A stretch of 64,000 nt of DNA from Azospirillum ramasamyi. Lineage in GTDB: Bacteria; Pseudomonadota; Alphaproteobacteria; Azospirillales; Azospirillaceae. Positions 61,747-64,000 of the stretch are shown in pieces. Position 1 is the stretch's first letter. Each line of letters begins with the position of its first letter. Position numbers and translations under genes: made by a program. The stretch is from positions 248,001 through 312,000 of the forward strand of contig NZ_CP029834.1 of NCBI RefSeq assembly GCF_003233655.1, written 5' to 3'. The notes beneath the pieces were generated by a model. The model worked only from the letters and a program-made list of their open reading frames with translations. It was not told the DNA's origin and ran no database searches.

Positions 61747-62871
61747 TCACCGTCCCATATTGTTGCGGGACGCCTGCTCGATGGTCTTGATGTGGGCCAG
61801 GCCGGGCAGGATTTCGGACCGGATGAACTCCAGCCTGCGGACCGGGCCGCCGCCGCGGGAGAAGCGGTGCTTCCACAGGTTCATCTTCACCGCCAGCCCG
61901 CACAGAACCCCGCCGATCGTCAGGTGGTGGGTGACGATCAGGTCGCGGATGCTGCGGAAGCTGTGCGGGTTGATGTCGTGCCAGAAATCGCGGGAGCGGT
62001 TGTCGAAGCTCTCGAACCGCCCGGTGATGGAGGTGGCGATGTCGGTCAGGTCGCGGCCGATCTCGTCCAGCATCCGGCTTTGGCGGGTGTCGCGGCGCAC
62101 CTCGCTGACCTGATAGAGCTCCGCCATCCAGCCGAGGAAACCCTGCACGTCGGGCACGATGTCGTCCAGGCAGCGCTTGAAATAGGCCAGCGACAGGAAG
62201 ATGTCGGCATAGTCCTCCAGGAAGGCCGGAATTTCCTGAAGCGGGATGTCGAGCCGGTCGGCGGTCATCTGCAGCCGGCGCCGCGCCTCCTCCACGTCGG
62301 GCTGGGCGAACAGGCGGATCAGCTCGTCCATGCTGGCGATCTCCGCTTCGCCGACGGGCGATTGGATGCCATAGACATGCTCGATCAGCGGCCGGGTGAA
62401 GACGCGCATGTAGCTGGTCAGCTCCGACCGCTTGGCCTGCGACAGCCGCAGGGCGTCGGAATCCTCCACGTCGATGTTCAGCCGGCGCAGCTCCAGGCGC
62501 AGGCTGTAGACGTCGAAGCTGGCGGCTTCGGCGATCTGAGCGATCTTGCGCAGGTCGCGGCGGAACTGCGGATCGTCGATGCCGAAGCATTTGGGAAGCT
62601 GGTTGATGCCGATCTGGCCGCTGCCGGTCTGGGCGTCGTTGAACAGCTCCGCCACCGTCTCCAGACGGACATTCTTGATCAGCCGGGCGCGGCGCAGGCC
62701 CGGCGTTTCCAGCGGCAGGATCGACAGCGGCAGGATGTGCAGCGCATCGCGCGCCTCGTCCTCCTGCCAGGAGGCCGGCGGCTTCAGCCGCGGCGCCGCC
62801 GCTCCGGTGGTGGCCGGCGGCCGGATGCGCTCCCGCCCCGGTCTGTACTGTAGCGTGCCGGCTGGCGGCAA
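61747..62871 (-). CDS. conserved hypothetical protein at the flagellar locus
   Basis: A 374-aa, mostly helical soluble protein I do not recognise. The start is set at TTG 62871 because GGGGAG lies about seven bases upstream and no ATG precedes the body; the first 45 residues are Pro/Ala/Arg-rich. The body from about residue 50 has HILPLSILPLETPGLRRARLIKNVRLETVAELFNDA and a second long helical region with FKRCLDDIVPDVQGFLGWMAELYQVSEVRRDTRQSR. There are two short hydrophobic stretches near the C-terminus (GGVLCGLAVKMNL). Position next to DUF1217 and FlaG-like genes hints at a flagellar role. It is separated by 35 bases from the DUF1217 gene, so it may be in the same operon. Confidence 0.75.
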   Translation of the reverse strand: MPPAGTLQYRPGRERIRPPATTGAAAPRLKPPASWQEDEARDALHILPLSILPLETPGLRRARLIKNVRLETVAELFNDAQTGSGQIGINQLPKCFGIDDPQFRRDLRKIAQIAEAASFDVYSLRLELRRLNIDVEDSDALRLSQAKRSELTSYMRVFTRPLIEHVYGIQSPVGEAEIASMDELIRLFAQPDVEEARRRLQMTADRLDIPLQEIPAFLEDYADIFLSLAYFKRCLDDIVPDVQGFLGWMAELYQVSEVRRDTRQSRMLDEIGRDLTDIATSITGRFESFDNRSRDFWHDINPHSFRSIRDLIVTHHLTIGGVLCGLAVKMNLWKHRFSRGGGPVRRLEFIRSEILPGLAHIKTIEQASRNNMGR

Positions 62872-62906
62872 GGTTGCTCTCCCCGCTGCCGAGCCCCGCG
62901 GGCTTG

Positions 62907-63698
62907 TCAGAAGCGCGGGAATCTCATCAGCGTCATGGTGATGGATGGATCGATGGAGATGATCGACGCGCGCCCGCTGCGGGAGATCGGGCCGATCGAC
63001 GGCATGGACGCGGCTGCGGCGGTCCCGCCGTTCTGCATGTCGTACATCGCGGCGAAGCGGTCGAGGAACTTGGCGACCTTCTGCGGATCCTTCAGGTCGG
63101 CGATGTCCATCCGCTTTTCCAGCAACGCCTTCTGCTTGTCCACGTCCAGCAGCGCCGTCTGGTCCGGCAGTCCCAGCGCGGTGTAGACCACCTTGCGCAG
63201 GGCATTGTCGGCCATCACCTGATACCAGTTGTTGATGTTCCCCGACCGCCGCTGGAAATAGAGGCCGAGGCGGACCGCCGGGTTTGTGGTCTCGGATTCG
63301 ACCTCCAGCGTCACGTTGACGTAGCGGTCGATGATCGCCTGGACGACGGCCGGCTGCTTCAGATTGGCGCCGCCGTTCTCGGCGAATCCGAGGATCGTCG
63401 CCATCTCCTTGAACTTGGTGTCGCTCATCCGGTTGGCGGTGGAGTACTGGTCGCTCACCCCCTCTTCCAGCACCTTGCGGATCAGGCCGCGCGACTTCGC
63501 CTGGCTGCCCAGGTCGAACGCCTCCAGGACGAAGCGGTAGAGCTTGTCGTCCTTCATCAACTCTTCGGTGCTGGAGACCTTGCCGATGTTCTCCTGGAAA
63601 TAGGAGACGGCCCGCTGCACCGCCGGGCGGCTGCGCACCGCCTGTTCGTAGCGGTCGTGGTTGCGGCTGACGAGGCGGAAGTCTGCGAGGGTGGTCAT
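62907..63698 (-). CDS. DUF1217 flagellar-locus protein
   Basis: A 263-aa protein of the DUF1217 family. MTTLADFRLVSRNHDRYEQAVRSRPAVQRAVSYFQENIGKVSS is the family N-terminus, and the helical body ends in RLGLYFQRRSGNINNWYQVMADNALRKVVYTALGLP. DUF1217 proteins are encoded in flagellar clusters of Alphaproteobacteria, with an unproven role. The start overlaps the stop codon of the upstream FlaG-like gene by four bases. Confidence 0.88.
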   Translation of the reverse strand: MTTLADFRLVSRNHDRYEQAVRSRPAVQRAVSYFQENIGKVSSTEELMKDDKLYRFVLEAFDLGSQAKSRGLIRKVLEEGVSDQYSTANRMSDTKFKEMATILGFAENGGANLKQPAVVQAIIDRYVNVTLEVESETTNPAVRLGLYFQRRSGNINNWYQVMADNALRKVVYTALGLPDQTALLDVDKQKALLEKRMDIADLKDPQKVAKFLDRFAAMYDMQNGGTAAAASMPSIGPISRSGRASIISIDPSITMTLMRFPRF

Positions 63699-64000
63699 GC
63701 CTTCACCTCTGCGATGCCGGTACCGGTGCCGTCGCGCGGAACGGCCGGATCCTCGTCGGCGGCGTCGGTTTCCGCGCCGTAGTTGGCGGGGATGCGCATG
63801 ATCACGTCCCCCGTCGCGGTATCGAGCACCTCGGTGTAGAGCCGGCTCGTGTCGGGATCGAGGTTGACCCGGTAGGGACGGGCCGCATGCTTGGGCTCCG
63901 CCTCCGTGCCGTCGGTCTTCGCGCTGCGCTCCACCACCTCCGCCGGCTTGGTCGTCTCGGCCTGGGCGGCGCGCAGACGGTCGGCCTGCCGCTGGCGGGC
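63695..64000 (-). CDS. FlaG-like flagellar-locus protein, cut by the window edge
   Basis: The reading frame runs out of the window, so the 5' end is missing. The visible C-terminal part has YRVNLDPDTSRLYTEVLDTATGDVIMRIP, which resembles the ...ETGEVIRQIP core of FlaG proteins, although the usual downstream sequence is different. A GTG at 63937 is a possible internal start, but the frame is open beyond it with a Gln/Arg/Ala-rich stretch. It is coupled to the DUF1217 gene. Confidence 0.6.
   Translation of the reverse strand, partial: ARQRQADRLRAAQAETTKPAEVVERSAKTDGTEAEPKHAARPYRVNLDPDTSRLYTEVLDTATGDVIMRIPANYGAETDAADEDPAVPRDGTGTGIAEVKA

Overview
The window is high-G+C (roughly two thirds or more G+C by eye), gene-dense chromosomal-type DNA of an alphaproteobacterium. 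The gene content and order fit Azospirillum or a close Rhodospirillales relative: a flgB-flgC-fliE-fliQ-flhA-fliR-flhB operon divergent from fliI, linked DUF1217 and FlaG-like genes, full-length TrkA with TrkH, and many PAS/HWE-kinase and chemoreceptor-type signalling proteins. This assignment is an inference from gene content, not from a marker-gene comparison. No rRNA, tRNA, CRISPR array or recognisable transposase was found.

Layout. 1-2.3 kb: an HWE/HisKA_2 sensor kinase overlapping a single-domain response regulator. 2.35-3.76 kb: an AT-rich WcbI-like gene enclosed by two ~130-bp inverted repeats, the most foreign-looking segment of the window. 3.9-9.1 kb: a YgiQ radical-SAM protein, an MFS exporter and a ferric-reductase-like flavocytochrome. 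9.6-13.7 kb: the phosphate transport operon pstS-pstC-pstA-pstB (minus strand) behind a good Pho box. 13.7-17.3 kb: a large chemoreceptor and a glutathione S-transferase. 17.5-21.2 kb: an orphan 195-aa gene, then trkA and trkH (K+ uptake). 21.2-25.7 kb: envelope/stress genes (a hydrophilic small protein; a DUF4142-PRC fusion with an EcfG-like promoter), a GMC oxidoreductase with a TTG start, and the DNA glycosylase mug. 25.7-29.5 kb: an isoquinoline-1-oxidoreductase-like molybdenum hydroxylase pair with a divergent LysR regulator.

29.7-38.6 kb is a complete upper benzoate pathway on one strand, catB-catC-catA-benA-benB-benC-benD-benK, with a divergent LysR regulator and a perfect ATAC-N7-GTAT operator between catB and that regulator. 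BenABC make the cis-diol from benzoate, BenD oxidises it to catechol, CatA opens the ring, CatB and CatC take muconate to the enol-lactone; the later beta-ketoadipate steps are not in the window. 38.9-44.6 kb: malonyl-CoA synthetase, a DUF1275 membrane protein, a CopA-type P1B-ATPase with YHS and CPMHPE-type metal-binding domains, and a small membrane protein. 44.7-48.0 kb: an FtsX-type permease without its ATPase, plus decayed gene fragments. 48.0-52.5 kb: 3-hydroxybutyryl-CoA dehydrogenase, then folP, glmM and thiD (minus strand).

52.6-64 kb is a flagellar export and basal-body locus: flgB, flgC, fliE, fliQ, a lytic transglycosylase, flhA, fliR and flhB on the minus strand; fliI with an unknown partner on the plus strand; then DUF454, an unknown 374-aa protein, DUF1217 and a FlaG-like gene cut by the window edge. 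Two near-identical TTTAAA-rich elements lie about 60 bp upstream of flgB and of flhA, and a block of three hairpins separates flgB from flgC.
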